Of a DNA stretch of 64,000 nucleotides, positions 1 to 8,927 are shown piece after piece (positions within the stretch are counted from its first letter, which is position 1; each line of letters begins with the position of its first letter). The translations under genes were made by a program, and so were the position numbers. The notes under the pieces were generated by a model, which worked only from the letters and a program-made list of their open reading frames with translations, did not search any database and had not been told where the DNA came from. Origin of the DNA: DATJCV01 sp963707665 (GTDB lineage Bacteria > Pseudomonadota > Gammaproteobacteria > Burkholderiales > Burkholderiaceae_D); assembly GCA_963707665.1 (NCBI GenBank), contig CAVPQU010000002.1, positions 273,772 to 337,771 of the forward strand, in the 5' to 3' direction.

Positions 1-1
1 C

Positions 2-520
2 AAGCTGATGGCTTACAAGGATGAGTATGAAGTGGCGCGGCTGTATACCAGTGCTGCCGCCGGCCCCAAGTTCGAGGACAAGGTTGCCGCCCTGTTCGAA
101 GGCGACTACAAGCTCAAATTCCATCTGGCGCCGCCGTTGTTCGCCAAGCGCGACGCCGATGGCCATCTGATCAAGCAGGAATTCGGAGCGTGGATGATGA
201 AAGCGTTCGGCATGCTGGCACGCTTCAAATTCCTGCGCGGTACGGCGCTCGATGTGTTCGGCTATACCGCCGAGCGGCGCCAGGAGCGACAATTGATTGC
301 GGACTACAAAGCAACGGTGGCGTCCCTGCTGCCGAAGTTGAGTGCCGACAACCTGGCGCAGGCGGCGGCCATTGCGGCCATTCCGGAAGAAATCCGCGGC
401 TATGGCCATGTCAAGGAGCGGCATTTGAAGGCGGCGCAGGAAAAGGAAGCGCGCTTGCTGGCTGAATTTGACCAGCGGTCGCTGTCCGCTGGCGGCGCAG
501 CGCGCGTGGTGGCTGCCTGA
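2..520 (+). CDS. Indolepyruvate ferredoxin oxidoreductase, C-terminal part (partial)
   Basis: Only the last ~172 codons lie in the window; the reading frame is open to the left edge. The residues resemble the C-terminal domain (DUF6537-type) of the long fused indolepyruvate ferredoxin oxidoreductases of Proteobacteria: a 'KDEYEVARLY' segment, then 'FHLAPPLFAKRD', then a 'LRGTALDVFGYTAERR' segment and a C-terminal helix-rich tail. The family oxidatively decarboxylates aryl pyruvates from aromatic amino acid breakdown, passing electrons to ferredoxin. The catalytic TPP and iron-sulfur domains would be upstream and cannot be checked. A strong terminator follows at 559-586. Confidence 0.75.
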   Translation, partial: KLMAYKDEYEVARLYTSAAAGPKFEDKVAALFEGDYKLKFHLAPPLFAKRDADGHLIKQEFGAWMMKAFGMLARFKFLRGTALDVFGYTAERRQERQLIADYKATVASLLPKLSADNLAQAAAIAAIPEEIRGYGHVKERHLKAAQEKEARLLAEFDQRSLSAGGAARVVAA

Positions 521-558
521 GGCCATGCGTTTGAATTGATGGCGAGCGTTAAACCAGG

Positions 559-586
559 AAAGGCCGGCTTCTTGCCGGCCTTTTTT
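559..586 (+). terminator. Rho-independent terminator
   Basis: A perfect 10-bp stem (AAAGGCCGGC, 559-568, with GCCGGCCTTT, 74 to 83 of the same hundred) encloses a 5-base loop and runs into six T residues (581-586). It sits 39 bp after the oxidoreductase stop codon and just before the convergent Wzz-like gene ends. Confidence 0.9.
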
Positions 587-594
587 ACATCCAA

Positions 595-1437
595 TCAGGG
601 TGTCGAGAGCCTGGTTTTTCTTTTGTGATCACGATACAGCGCTATGCCCAGCCCCACAAAAAAACCGAGAACGGCCGCGCCTGCGAGAAACAGTGACAAC
701 TTGGGGAAATACGGCCGAGGCTCCACGTATACCGCATCGATGATGCGGGTCGGATAGGTTCGAGACGGAGCCATCGTGTCTTGCAGTTCCGCACGCTCGA
801 CGATGATTTGACGTAGCTGCGCCTCTTTGTTCGCCAGCTGGTTGACGGCGACAATGGTCGGTGCGAATTCGATTTTCGAACCGGCTTTTTCCATGTGATC
901 CAAAAGCTCTTGAAGCCGGGTGCGTTCGAGCTGGATTTCAGCCATCTGTTTCGCATTGTCCTCCAGTTGCGCCATCATGCGGCCGACGGTCGGGATCATC
1001 AGCTTGCTATGGGCTTCCATCAACACGCGGGCGGCCGCCGTGAGGTTCTCGCGCGCTTCGTCTGGCGAATAGCCGGCGACGGCGATTTGAATGAAATTGG
1101 TGTTCTTCATCACGGTTCCCTTCAAGCTGTGCCGGAACAGGGATGCTCGCGCCTCGTCCGGTTGATCGACCGGGATTCCGAGGCTGGTCAGTACCGTGTT
1201 GATCAATTCCCGCTGCTTCAATCTTTCCACGGTTTGCGCGGGCGGTTCGATCAGAGTGGAACCGCGCGACCCGCCGACAGGCGTTCCCAAGGGCACTTGG
1301 CCGATTTCAATCGTGGTCAATGCTTGCCAGCGTGCCGGAAGAATCGCAAACAGCGCTGCACCGCAAGCCATTGCCAGCAGCACGCAAGCGAGCAAGGTGC
1401 CCCAGTTGCGCCGTGTGAACGCCGCTATCTGCGACAA
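595..1437 (-). CDS. Wzz/GumC-like polysaccharide chain-length protein (280 aa)
   Basis: Architecture typical of Wzz/polysaccharide co-polymerases: an N-terminal membrane helix (about residues 13-33), a mainly helical periplasmic region with coiled-coil character in the middle (about 150-210), and a second membrane helix near 250-272 followed by a basic tail (RDHKRKTRLSTP). It has no C-terminal kinase domain. Such proteins set chain length of O-antigen or exopolysaccharide at the inner membrane. The next upstream gene on this strand (2002-3231) is a second, larger member of the same class. No glycosyltransferase, Wzx or Wzy gene is visible, so the polymer served is unknown. Confidence 0.7.
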   Translation of the reverse strand: MSQIAAFTRRNWGTLLACVLLAMACGAALFAILPARWQALTTIEIGQVPLGTPVGGSRGSTLIEPPAQTVERLKQRELINTVLTSLGIPVDQPDEARASLFRHSLKGTVMKNTNFIQIAVAGYSPDEARENLTAAARVLMEAHSKLMIPTVGRMMAQLEDNAKQMAEIQLERTRLQELLDHMEKAGSKIEFAPTIVAVNQLANKEAQLRQIIVERAELQDTMAPSRTYPTRIIDAVYVEPRPYFPKLSLFLAGAAVLGFFVGLGIALYRDHKRKTRLSTP

Positions 1438-2001
1438 ATCAATGAATTCATTTTGGTCATCTGGGCATTACGAGGACAGCCTCCAGCCGTGGAGGGGCCG
1501 TTGTGGTTTCTTCGGGTGGACGTGGCGACATAAAAATTAACTGCGGAAAGAGAGTGAATGGCGAAGCTTTGGTGCGCTGCGAAGGGGTAAGTCATGTTGA
1601 CGAAGTTTCGGATATTGCTCGAGTATCCGAGTTGTTTCTGGTCAACTGTGCCGCCGATTGGAAAAGTAGATCAATCGTTAAGCCGAAGTAGCCTCCATGG
1701 CGTGTAAGTTGGCAACTTGCATGTTAAACGGTCTGTGCCCGAGGCAACCGTTAGTTAATAAAAAATATTGAATAGTTCCCATCAGACATCAAAAATGTTG
1801 ACGAATGACAATGCGGGACTTTGAAGAAGGCATCGCGCGTACGTGACAGACGCGAAGTAGAGATGGGTCGTGCGACTATTACTTGCTATTCAGAGCGGCA
1901 ACGAGACCCACTTGAATAGCCTGTGCTCGAACTGGTCTCCTGGCGCTGCCCGGGCGTTACGCCGCAGGTTGATAAGACAGATTCGATGTCTTGCACTATC
2001 G
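1438..2001. other. 564-bp gap without a recognisable gene
   Basis: This gap separates the two Wzz-like genes, both on the minus strand. Short open frames here have no recognisable protein character. The DNA from about 1530 to 1920 is AT-richer than the flanking genes (for example an A/T tract at 1755-1775), which suits a promoter region for the 595-1437 gene, but I cannot place a convincing -35/-10 pair. I see no terminator, repeat or RNA gene. Confidence 0.4.
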
Positions 2002-3231
2002 TCACGTGCGTAAACCGATGGCTAATTCATTCCGTTCTTCACTCAGCCCCGCCTGCATGGTATGCCGATGATGTGAGAAATGGCGGATCAACGCGTAGGA
2101 ACAACCCAACAATATTCCCAGCATCAGACCTAGCAATGCCATCATCGACACGCTGGGACTACGCTGGCTCGGCAATGTCGGTTCGGCGATAAAGCGCATC
2201 TTTTCGAAATAGAGAGCCTGGGCACGAAGGTTGTCGATTGCGATGCTGTTGTAGACGCTTTTTTCCACTTCATCGGACAAATCGAGTTTGAGTGCGTCTT
2301 TTACGCCGGGCAAATCCTTCATGAATCCTTCGCCCGACGTAGTCTTGTTCAGCAGCGCCAGAAGGTCCTCATAGTACCGTAGGTAAATGCTGCTTATCCG
2401 CTGCTTGCGCGTGATGTCGAGCAAGCTCTGATTGAGATCGGCGATTTCCGCCTCGAGCGCCACCAGCTGCGTGATCGGTGAAAGATAGCGTTGTCCCCCT
2501 TCGGCAATCGAGACCAACTGACGATGGCCCTCCTTGGCAGCCTCCGGGTAGTTATGCAGAATTTTCTGCATGTCGTTTCTTTTGGCTTGCACTTGTTGCA
2601 GCTTGTATTTGGCATCAATGATTTTGTTTTCGTATTTTCTTTGACTGGTGAGATATTCGATATGGTGTGTATGGATGCTGTCTTGGTGGCGCACCAGAAT
2701 CGCCGTGTCGCGTACAAAATCACCCAATACCTGTACGCCACGCTGCGCAGTCTGTGGATCGCGCGCCGAGACAGAAAACTTGAGTCCGGAAATCGGAGGT
2801 GTTGTGTCCGTACTGGCAGGATCCGGAATATTTTTCAGGTCCGCCTTGGTGACGGGGTAGATTGGCGCAATCAGGTTTTGGCTGCCTTTGCTGTCGGTCA
2901 GGGCATGCGTCATTTCTGCAAAAAGTGCGGCTTCGGCAGCGTCAAGTGTTCTGGAAAATTCCGACCATCGATTTGGCGCGGCGACGGCAACCTGCAAGCG
3001 CTTGAACTCAGGGAAGGTCTGGGCAAACTGAAAATAGCCGTCGCTTTTGAAGCTGCTCACATGCCATCCGATCCCGAGCGCGATAGCCACGCCGATGATG
3101 GTGGTCATCGCCACGATGCGCTTCGCTTGCAGAATGGTGGCGATGATTTCTCCAATCGACACATGAGTGCCATCGGGATCGGGAGCATGCAAAGTGGGCA
3201 AGGAAGGAGTGGAGTGGGCGCGCTCGAGCAT
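2002..3231 (-). CDS. Wzz-like chain-length determinant protein (409 aa)
   Basis: Two membrane helices bracket a large periplasmic coiled-coil region, the Wzz/PCP layout: helix 1 near residues 40-60, helix 2 near 360-385 (LGLMLGILLGCSYALI). The cytoplasmic N-terminus carries a 'DGTHVSIGEIIATILQAKRIV' type segment as seen in Wzz domains. The open frame extends 29 codons further to a TTG, but the ATG at 3231 is the first normal start and matches the expected distance to helix 1; no strong ribosome-binding site supports either. It probably works in LPS or capsule length control; it is distinct in sequence from the 280-aa neighbour. Confidence 0.7.
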   Translation of the reverse strand: MLERAHSTPSLPTLHAPDPDGTHVSIGEIIATILQAKRIVAMTTIIGVAIALGIGWHVSSFKSDGYFQFAQTFPEFKRLQVAVAAPNRWSEFSRTLDAAEAALFAEMTHALTDSKGSQNLIAPIYPVTKADLKNIPDPASTDTTPPISGLKFSVSARDPQTAQRGVQVLGDFVRDTAILVRHQDSIHTHHIEYLTSQRKYENKIIDAKYKLQQVQAKRNDMQKILHNYPEAAKEGHRQLVSIAEGGQRYLSPITQLVALEAEIADLNQSLLDITRKQRISSIYLRYYEDLLALLNKTTSGEGFMKDLPGVKDALKLDLSDEVEKSVYNSIAIDNLRAQALYFEKMRFIAEPTLPSQRSPSVSMMALLGLMLGILLGCSYALIRHFSHHRHTMQAGLSEERNELAIGLRT

Positions 3232-3370
3232 GGGGAAGGTGCTGAAAAATTGTGAAAAATAAATATTTTCATTTATACAATTCTGCGCAGTATCGCATGC
3301 CTGTTGCCACTGTTCCAATTTTTAAATCATGAGCGGCCGCCAAGAATTCACACAACGGCCGTGGCCGGAA

Positions 3371-4097
3371 CTAGTCGTCTTGCAAAGCGTGGGTGCAGAA
3401 CTGTCGATATCCGCGCTCGCGCAAGACGCAGGCCGGGCATGTGCCGCAGCCATAGCCCCAGTCATGCAGGGCGCCGCGCTCGCCCAGATAGCAGGTGTGC
3501 GTATCTGCCCGGATCAGGTCAATCAGCGGCATGCCACCCAGGTCGTGCGCCAACTGCCAGGTGGCGGCCTTGTCCAGCCACATCAGCGGCGTTTCCAGCT
3601 TCAGGCGGGTCGCCATGCCAAGATTGAGCGCGACTTGCAGCGCCTTCATCGTATCGTCGCGGCAATCGGGGTAGCCGGAAAAATCGGTTTCGCACATGCC
3701 GCCGACCAGCACGTCCAGTCCGCGCCGGTAGGCGACGGTGGCGGCGACCGTCATGAACAGCAGGTTGCGCCCCGGGACGAAGGTATTCGGCAAGCCGTTT
3801 TCCTGCATCACGATTTCGATCTCCTGGGTCATCGCGGTGTCGGAAATCTGTGCGATCAGCGACAGGTCGATCAGGTGGTCGTCGCCCAGCCGCTCGGCCC
3901 AGTCGGGCACCAGCGTGCGCGAGCTTGTCCCGCAGCAGCGGCCGCACCGAGAGTTCGATCGCATGGCGCTGGCCGTAATCGAAGCCGATGGTTTCGACGT
4001 GGGCGTAGCGTGACAAGGCCCAGGCCAGGCAGGTGGCGGAATCCTGGCCGCCGCTGAAAAGCACCAGCGCGCGACTAGTAGAAAGGCTTGGCTTCAT
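3371..4097 (-). CDS. queC: 7-cyano-7-deazaguanine synthase QueC (frameshifted)
   Basis: QueC makes preQ0 from 7-carboxy-7-deazaguanine with ATP and ammonia in queuosine synthesis. The N-terminal P-loop pyrophosphatase motif is clear (ALVLFSGGQDSATCLAW), as is the C-terminal zinc site (CYLGERGALHDWGYGCGTCPAC). The two halves are in different frames: the first runs from ATG 4097 through 'VRPLLRDKLA', the second resumes at 'TLVPDWAERLGDDHLIDLS'. The break lies near 3912-3925 and the locus is 1 nt longer than a multiple of three, consistent with one extra base. Total length fits the family (~240 aa). I judge a sequence error likelier than a true null allele. Confidence 0.85.
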
Positions 4098-4206
4098 CCT
4101 GGTTTTTCCGATACTGACGTCAGTGTTTTGAAAGTCGCTTGTATTTCGCCAGAAAATTGAATAATTTTTGGCATACCCCTGGTTCCGCCGGGTCAAATAG
4201 CTTTCG

Positions 4207-4962
4207 TCACGGCTTGCGGTAGTCCTGCAGCGTCTGTTCGATGTACTCGCCGTCGGCATCGGTGAAGCGCAGCTTGACCGGATACCATTCCAGTCCCGGC
4301 GCCAGCCACAAGTCCAGCTTCTGGCTTTGGGCGTCCGGCGGCGGTGCGCGCATGAGGTGCAGCGTGGCCAGATCGCCGGCCGGCGTGCGGATTTTTTCCG
4401 GGCCAATCACCTTGAAGGTCCAGCGTTCGGCATCGCGCTGGCCGGCGACGAAGAATGCCCATTCGGAGCCGCGTGTGAATTTTTTGGGCATGGCGCGCGC
4501 AATCGCCACCAGTTGCCAGGTAATGCTGGTGCGGTCCTGCTCGCCGCCCGCCAGCGGGTAGCTGAGATCCGATTGCGCGAAGGTGATGGTCTTGGCGGCG
4601 CGGTCAAACGTGGTGCTGGTGGGGTCTTTGCGAAAGCGCTTTTCGGTGAAGCGGGCCGGCGCCAGGCCGTAGGCGTCGATCGTGCCTTCGCTTTTGGCGT
4701 CGAGGATTTTTCCTACCAGCATGGCGCGCGTTTCCGCGGTCACGCTGTAGCTTTGGGCGGTATTGCGCCATTGCACCAGGGCACTGCCCTGGATTTGCAG
4801 CCCGCTTTGGCGCGCATCGATCATGTAGTTCAGATCGACTGCGGGCGGCAAGTCGAACTTGCGCTTGGGCGTGGGGTGCTGCTCGTTGTTGATCGCAGCC
4901 AAGCTGGGCAGCGTCATCAACAATAACGCGGCGCTGCCGCTCTGTAACAATAAACGACGCAT
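4207..4962 (-). CDS. DUF3108 domain-containing exported protein (251 aa)
   Basis: Begins with a signal peptide (MRRLLLQSGSAALLLMTLPS, cleavage after SLA) followed by a single DUF3108 domain, recognised by the 'YGLAPARFTEKRFRK...SYPLAGGEQDRTSITWQL' pattern and the C-terminal 'LWLAPGLEWYPVKLRFTDADG' motif. The family is predicted periplasmic; its biochemical role is not established. The ATG at 4962 overlaps the stop of the upstream DUF3108 gene (TGATG), indicating translational coupling; an alternative ATG lies 12 bp upstream. It is a paralogue of that neighbour. Confidence 0.8.
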   Translation of the reverse strand: MRRLLLQSGSAALLLMTLPSLAAINNEQHPTPKRKFDLPPAVDLNYMIDARQSGLQIQGSALVQWRNTAQSYSVTAETRAMLVGKILDAKSEGTIDAYGLAPARFTEKRFRKDPTSTTFDRAAKTITFAQSDLSYPLAGGEQDRTSITWQLVAIARAMPKKFTRGSEWAFFVAGQRDAERWTFKVIGPEKIRTPAGDLATLHLMRAPPPDAQSQKLDLWLAPGLEWYPVKLRFTDADGEYIEQTLQDYRKP

Positions 4963-6164
4963 CAATTCATCCATTCGTGGCTGGACGCCGGGTTGGCGGC
5001 CGCCGCTGGCGTATCGTCCGAGGTTGGCGGCGGTGCTTGCTTGATATTCGATAGCAGCAGATCAAGATAGTCGCCGCTGCTTTCGGTATAGCGCAACTTT
5101 ACCGGATACCACTGCTGTTCGGGCGCCAGCCAGATGTCGATCTTCTGGTCATAGGACCCCGGACGCGGCGCCCGCACTACATGCCAGGCGGAGGTCGGCT
5201 GGCCATCGATCTCGATGTGCTCCTGGCCGATCACATGGATGCGCCAGGTTTCGGCGTCGCGCACGCCAGCCACGAACAGGTCGATGTCGGCGCCGGCCAC
5301 GAAGCGGCCGCTGTCGCCGCGGCCGATGCTGGCGAGTTGCCAGATCACGCTGGCGCGATCCTGTTCACCGCCCTGGCGCGGATAAGAGGTAGTGGAGGCG
5401 GAAAAGCTGATCAGATTACGCTCGCGCTGGAAATGCGTATTGGTGGCCGATTTGCGAAAGCGCTTTTCGTTATACAGCACTGGTGCCACGCCCGAGCTAT
5501 CGATCATCCCCTCGCTAGTGAAGCTCAGTACCGAAAAAAACAGGATGCCGGCGTCGCCGCTGATGCGGTAGCTGCTGCCGTCGGTATGCCAGGCGATGCT
5601 GCCGTGCCCATATACGCGCTGACCTTCGCGCCACGCCTCGACGTCGTATTGCAGAGTGACTGACGGTGGCGGATTGACCTGGTACTGCGGGCTGGCGGGC
5701 ATTTTTTCCGCGATCGAAGCCGGCGAATCGGTGGCACTGCCGCCACCGCCACTGTTGCCGATGCCGATATTGACCACCGGTATCGATGGCAGTGGCTCGT
5801 CGGGCACATGGTAGGCGCTGTCTGGAACAACAGCCGGTGCCGGTGTTGCTGGCGCCGGCGTCATTGCCGTTGCGGCCGGCGCTGGCATCCGTGCTCGCGA
5901 GGCGGGCGGCCGCCGCAGCGGGGATGGGTGGGCAGCGGCATGCTGTACGGCTGGCGCCGGCGGTGTTGGGAGCGGTGGAGCCGGTGCCAGTAACGTGGCG
6001 TCCAGCAGCGGCTGCGGCGTTGCATGCGGCGTTGGGAAACGCAGGCTGTCCGCGCCCCAGCCGAGCACCAGCAGATGCATCAGGATAGAGAGTGCCAGCA
6101 GCACGATCCAGCGCCTGGAGGCAGCGGGTGGCGCGAGACGAGCCGGTAGCGGGAAATCGGTCAT
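4962..6164 (-). CDS. DUF3108 protein with TonB-like Pro/Ala-rich N-terminus (400 aa)
   Basis: An uncleaved membrane anchor (about residues 17-40, WIVLLALSILMHLLVLGWG) is followed by a long Pro/Ala-rich spacer (about 45-130) like the periplasm-spanning part of TonB, then a glycine-rich stretch (NIGIGNSGGGGSATD) and a C-terminal DUF3108 domain matching the downstream gene (SGVAPVLYNEKRFRK, QGGEQDRASVIWQL, IWLAPEQQWYPVKLRY). ATG 6164 was chosen over an upstream start because it puts the anchor close to the N-terminus. It forms a two-gene operon with its paralogue. Function unknown; the design suggests an inner-membrane-tethered domain that reaches across the periplasm. Confidence 0.75.
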   Translation of the reverse strand: MTDFPLPARLAPPAASRRWIVLLALSILMHLLVLGWGADSLRFPTPHATPQPLLDATLLAPAPPLPTPPAPAVQHAAAHPSPLRRPPASRARMPAPAATAMTPAPATPAPAVVPDSAYHVPDEPLPSIPVVNIGIGNSGGGGSATDSPASIAEKMPASPQYQVNPPPSVTLQYDVEAWREGQRVYGHGSIAWHTDGSSYRISGDAGILFFSVLSFTSEGMIDSSGVAPVLYNEKRFRKSATNTHFQRERNLISFSASTTSYPRQGGEQDRASVIWQLASIGRGDSGRFVAGADIDLFVAGVRDAETWRIHVIGQEHIEIDGQPTSAWHVVRAPRPGSYDQKIDIWLAPEQQWYPVKLRYTESSGDYLDLLLSNIKQAPPPTSDDTPAAAANPASSHEWMN

Positions 6165-6430
6165 CGAAAAATGGCTGGATACGGTCACGGCCCTGGCACG
6201 ACGTCAGTGGCGCCATCCATTGTAAACCGGCGCTGCTGCCAGCCGCGCTTTGCTTGCGCTCGCATAAAGTGATGGCAGGCGTGCTGCGGCACGATATGTC
6301 GGCGTGGTGCAAAGCGTGGCATCATGGTATTGCGGTGTGCGTGGAAATTTCGCACGACGGCAGGAGATTGCAGTTTACTGCGGTGCACGCATCTGCCGGA
6401 CTGAAATCGTCTTCTTTCACGGAGGAGCGC

Positions 6431-7051
6431 ATGGAAAAATCAAACCCGCCCGGGATCGCGGCTCTTGGCGCGATGACCGATACACTGGATTTCGTCAAGA
6501 AGATGTGGGGCAACATGGGTGTGCCCGGCATGGCCGCGCCGACGCTGTCGGTCGATGAGATCAACAAGAAAATTGCCGATCTGAAGGCAGTCGAATCCTG
6601 GTTATCGCTCAACATGAATATGCTGCGCGGCACGATTCAGGCACTGGAAGTGCAAAGCGGCACGATTGCCGCATTGCAATCGATGAGCGCAGCAATCGGC
6701 GTACCGGGCACGCAGGGCGAAGCAAAAGCCGAGCCGCCGGTGCCATTCGAATCGCCATTTGCAGCGCCGGTGCAGGAAGCATCGACGCCGCCTGCCAGGC
6801 CACCCTTCGAATTCCATCATAGGAGCGCGCCAGAGTCCACGGCCAACACGCCGGATCCGAGTGCGGCGCCAGTCAATCCGGTGGCCTGGTGGAACGTGTT
6901 GCAGGAGCAATTCCAGCAAGCGGTCAGCAATGCAGTCAGCCAATCCGTCAGCCATCCACTGACTAGCGCGGCGCCGGCCGCCAAGACCAAGCCTGCCAAG
7001 CCTGCTAAGCCAGCCAAGCCTGCTGCTGCACGCAAGCGCAAGCCGTCCTGA
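6431..7051 (+). CDS. phaM: PhaM-type polyhydroxyalkanoate granule-associated protein (206 aa)
   Basis: The N-terminal half (DTLDFVKKMWGNMGVPG, IADLKAVESWLSLNMNMLRG) matches PhaM-like proteins, which activate PHA synthase and tether granules to the nucleoid in Cupriavidus. The C-terminal end is a Lys/Pro/Ala tract of tandem KPA units (about residues 186-206), typical of a DNA-binding, histone-H1-like tail. A strong GGAGG lies 6-10 bases before ATG 6431. The middle is low-complexity and Pro/Ala-rich. The window also holds thiolase and acetoacetyl-CoA synthetase genes at 58-62 kb, consistent with a PHB-making organism, though no phaC is present here. Confidence 0.75.
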   Translation: MEKSNPPGIAALGAMTDTLDFVKKMWGNMGVPGMAAPTLSVDEINKKIADLKAVESWLSLNMNMLRGTIQALEVQSGTIAALQSMSAAIGVPGTQGEAKAEPPVPFESPFAAPVQEASTPPARPPFEFHHRSAPESTANTPDPSAAPVNPVAWWNVLQEQFQQAVSNAVSQSVSHPLTSAAPAAKTKPAKPAKPAKPAAARKRKPS

Positions 7052-7209
7052 GTCGCTTTCCTGCGCAGGGTGTCACTGAAGGCGCGACGCGCGGTATCAG
7101 CCGTTGCCGACGCGATCGATGTGGTGCGCCGCAGACCAGCCGGTTGCTGCCGGCGTGCGCCGTATAATCGCGGATCGCAAGGACTGCTTGCGCTTTTATC
7201 CGTTTTGCG

Positions 7210-7693
7210 ATGCCTTCTTTCGAACAAAAAATCTGCGAGCGCGCCAGCCTGGCCGCATCGTGTGGCCGCCTTGCCGCAACCGGTGGTGTTGACCAACGGC
7301 GTCTTCGACATCCTGCATCGCGGCCATGTCACCTATCTGGCGCAGGCGCGTGCGCTGGGTGCCTCGCTAGTGGTGGCGGTGAATACCGACGCTTCGGTGA
7401 AGCGGCTGGGCAAGGGCGATGAACGGCCGCTGAATTCCTGCGCCGACCGCATGGCGGTGTTGGCGGCGCTGGAGGCGGTCAGCCTGGTGGTGCCATTCGA
7501 TGAAGATACGGCGCTGGAAGTGGTGCAGCAGGCGCGTCCGGCGGTGTATGCGAAAGGCGGCGATTACGACATGGCAGCGATTCCGGAAGGGCAGGCGGTG
7601 CTGGCGTATGGCGGCAAGGCGGTGGCGATCGCCTTCGAGCACGATCGCTCGACCAGCAAGCTGCTGGCGAAAGCCAGGCAAAAAAACGGCTGA
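7210..7693 (+). CDS. hldE2: D-glycero-beta-D-manno-heptose 1-phosphate adenylyltransferase (frameshifted)
   Basis: A stand-alone RfaE/HldE domain II (rfaE2): the nucleotidyltransferase signature 'LTNGVFDILHRGHVTYL' with its HxGH-type motif and the C-terminal 'FEHDRSTSKLLAKA' are intact. It makes ADP-heptose for LPS core. The usual N-terminus (MPSFEQKICERASLA) starts at ATG 7210 in another frame, and the frame changes near 7250-7260 before 'HRVAALPQPVVLTNG'. The locus is one base over a multiple of three, so one inserted base in the CCTGGCCGCATCG area explains it. Length after repair (~160 aa) is normal. Confidence 0.85.
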
Positions 7694-7743
7694 CCAGCAC
7701 CGTGTTATACGTGCCGATATTTCACATGTTGGTGTAAAAGCAT

Positions 7744-7806
7744 GGAGTATATGTAAATTTCGACCGTATGACGCTCGAAAATAGATGTGCTCATACGGAG
7801 TATATG
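7744..7806 (+). repeat. Paired GGAGTATATG intergenic element, copy A
   Basis: Two exact GGAGTATATG 10-mers at 7744-7753 and 7797-7806, start-to-start 53 bp, in the gap between the heptose adenylyltransferase and asparaginase genes. The first is followed by TAAATTTCG; between the copies TTTCGA and TCGAAA can form a stem around an 11-base loop. It is the cleanest member of a family found at six or seven sites in this window. Confidence 0.8.
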
Positions 7807-7882
7807 AAACTGCCGAACATGCGATGCAATCCGTGCACGCGACAGCTTGCCCGGCGCCGGCCGCCCGCGAAAGGAAACCGAT

Positions 7883-8887
7883 ATGAAACATGTCCCGTTG
7901 ATTGAAGTCACCCGCGGCCACGAGGTCGAGTGCACGCATGTGGGCTCGGTGGCGGTGGTCGATACGCACGGCAATCTGTTGTATCAGGCCGGCGATCCGC
8001 ATTTCCTGACTTTCACCCGTTCCACCATCAAGCCGTTCCAGGCCGCGCCGTTCGTGCATGACGGCGGCCCGGCCAAGTTCGGTTACACGCCGGCGGAAGT
8101 GGCGCTGTTGTGCGCCAGCCATTCCGGCGAAGCCATGCACACCGACGCGGTGCAATCGATGCTGCACAAAGCCGGGTGCGATGAGCATCACTTGCGCTGC
8201 GGCTGTCATATTCCGATGCGCTACGGCGCCAACGACCGGGTGCCGGCTGACGAAGTGTTCAACCAGTTGCACAACAACTGCAGCGGCAAGCACGCCGGTT
8301 TCCTGGCGGCCTGCGTGCAGCACGGCTATCCGCTCGACGATTACCTGGCGCCGGCGCATCCGCTGCAGCAGGCGGTGCGCGCTGCCGTCGCCCATTTTGC
8401 CGGCCTGCCGGAGGGCGATCTGAAGATGGGCATCGACGGCTGTTCGGCGCCGAACTACGCGATGCCGCTGTCGCGCCTGGCGCTGGCTTATGCGCGGCTG
8501 GCGCAGGGCGCGCCGGATGACGAATATGGCGACGCGCTGGGCGAGCTGTATCAGGCCATGACCGGCCATCCGGAACTGGTGTCGGGCACCGGCCGCAACG
8601 ATCTGGCATTCATGCAAACCGGCGCCGGCGACTGGGTCGCCAAGATCGGCGCTGACGGCGTGCAAGTGATCGGCGTGCGTTCGGCCGGACTGGGGATTGC
8701 GATCAAGGTAGCCGATGGCAACATGCGCGCGCTGTACACGGCGGCGGTCGCGGTCTTGCAGCAGTTGGGCTTGGTGACGGCGCCGGAGCACTCGCCGCTG
8801 GCACCTTGGCTGCGGCCGCAGCTCAGTAATTTCATGGGCCTGCACACCGGCGAAGTGCGGTCGGTGCTGCAAATCGGCAAGGCCTAG
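7883..8887 (+). CDS. L-asparaginase II family protein (Rhizobium etli type, 334 aa)
   Basis: Belongs to the asparaginase_II family typified by R. etli asparaginases, unrelated to E. coli AnsA/AnsB. The proposed catalytic Ser-x-x-Lys pair is visible (FTRSTIKPF, Ser47/Lys50), as are 'CASHSGE', the zinc-site-like 'NNCSGKHAGF' and 'GIDGCSAPNYA'. It would hydrolyse asparagine to aspartate and ammonia in the cytoplasm. ATG 7883 has an AAGGAAA ribosome-binding site; an in-frame extension to 7847 lacks one. The upstream gap holds a paired GGAGTATATG element. Confidence 0.85.
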   Translation: MKHVPLIEVTRGHEVECTHVGSVAVVDTHGNLLYQAGDPHFLTFTRSTIKPFQAAPFVHDGGPAKFGYTPAEVALLCASHSGEAMHTDAVQSMLHKAGCDEHHLRCGCHIPMRYGANDRVPADEVFNQLHNNCSGKHAGFLAACVQHGYPLDDYLAPAHPLQQAVRAAVAHFAGLPEGDLKMGIDGCSAPNYAMPLSRLALAYARLAQGAPDDEYGDALGELYQAMTGHPELVSGTGRNDLAFMQTGAGDWVAKIGADGVQVIGVRSAGLGIAIKVADGNMRALYTAAVAVLQQLGLVTAPEHSPLAPWLRPQLSNFMGLHTGEVRSVLQIGKA

Positions 8888-8927
8888 TCTGCGCTAGCGT
8901 CCTTGCCGCTGTCGCCGGCCGGGCAGC

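Noticed and set aside
1618..1633. Short palindrome CTCGAGTATCCGAG in the Wzz gap
   Set aside because: Only a 4-bp stem; contains GAGTAT but lacks a partner unit at 53-62 bp, so not counted as an element copy.
3330..3376. NotI, EcoRI and SpeI sites close together, resembling a cloning cassette
   Set aside because: The SpeI site contains the natural queC stop codon region, spacing does not match a standard cassette, and such sites arise easily in GC-rich DNA.
7163..7168. TATAAT as a -10 box upstream of the heptose adenylyltransferase gene
   Set aside because: No acceptable -35 at 16-18 bp; reported neither as promoter nor as finding.
7367..8872. 501-codon minus-strand open frame opposite the asparaginase gene
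   Set aside because: It is the antisense shadow of a well-supported gene, rich in Arg/His/Gln, with no family character.
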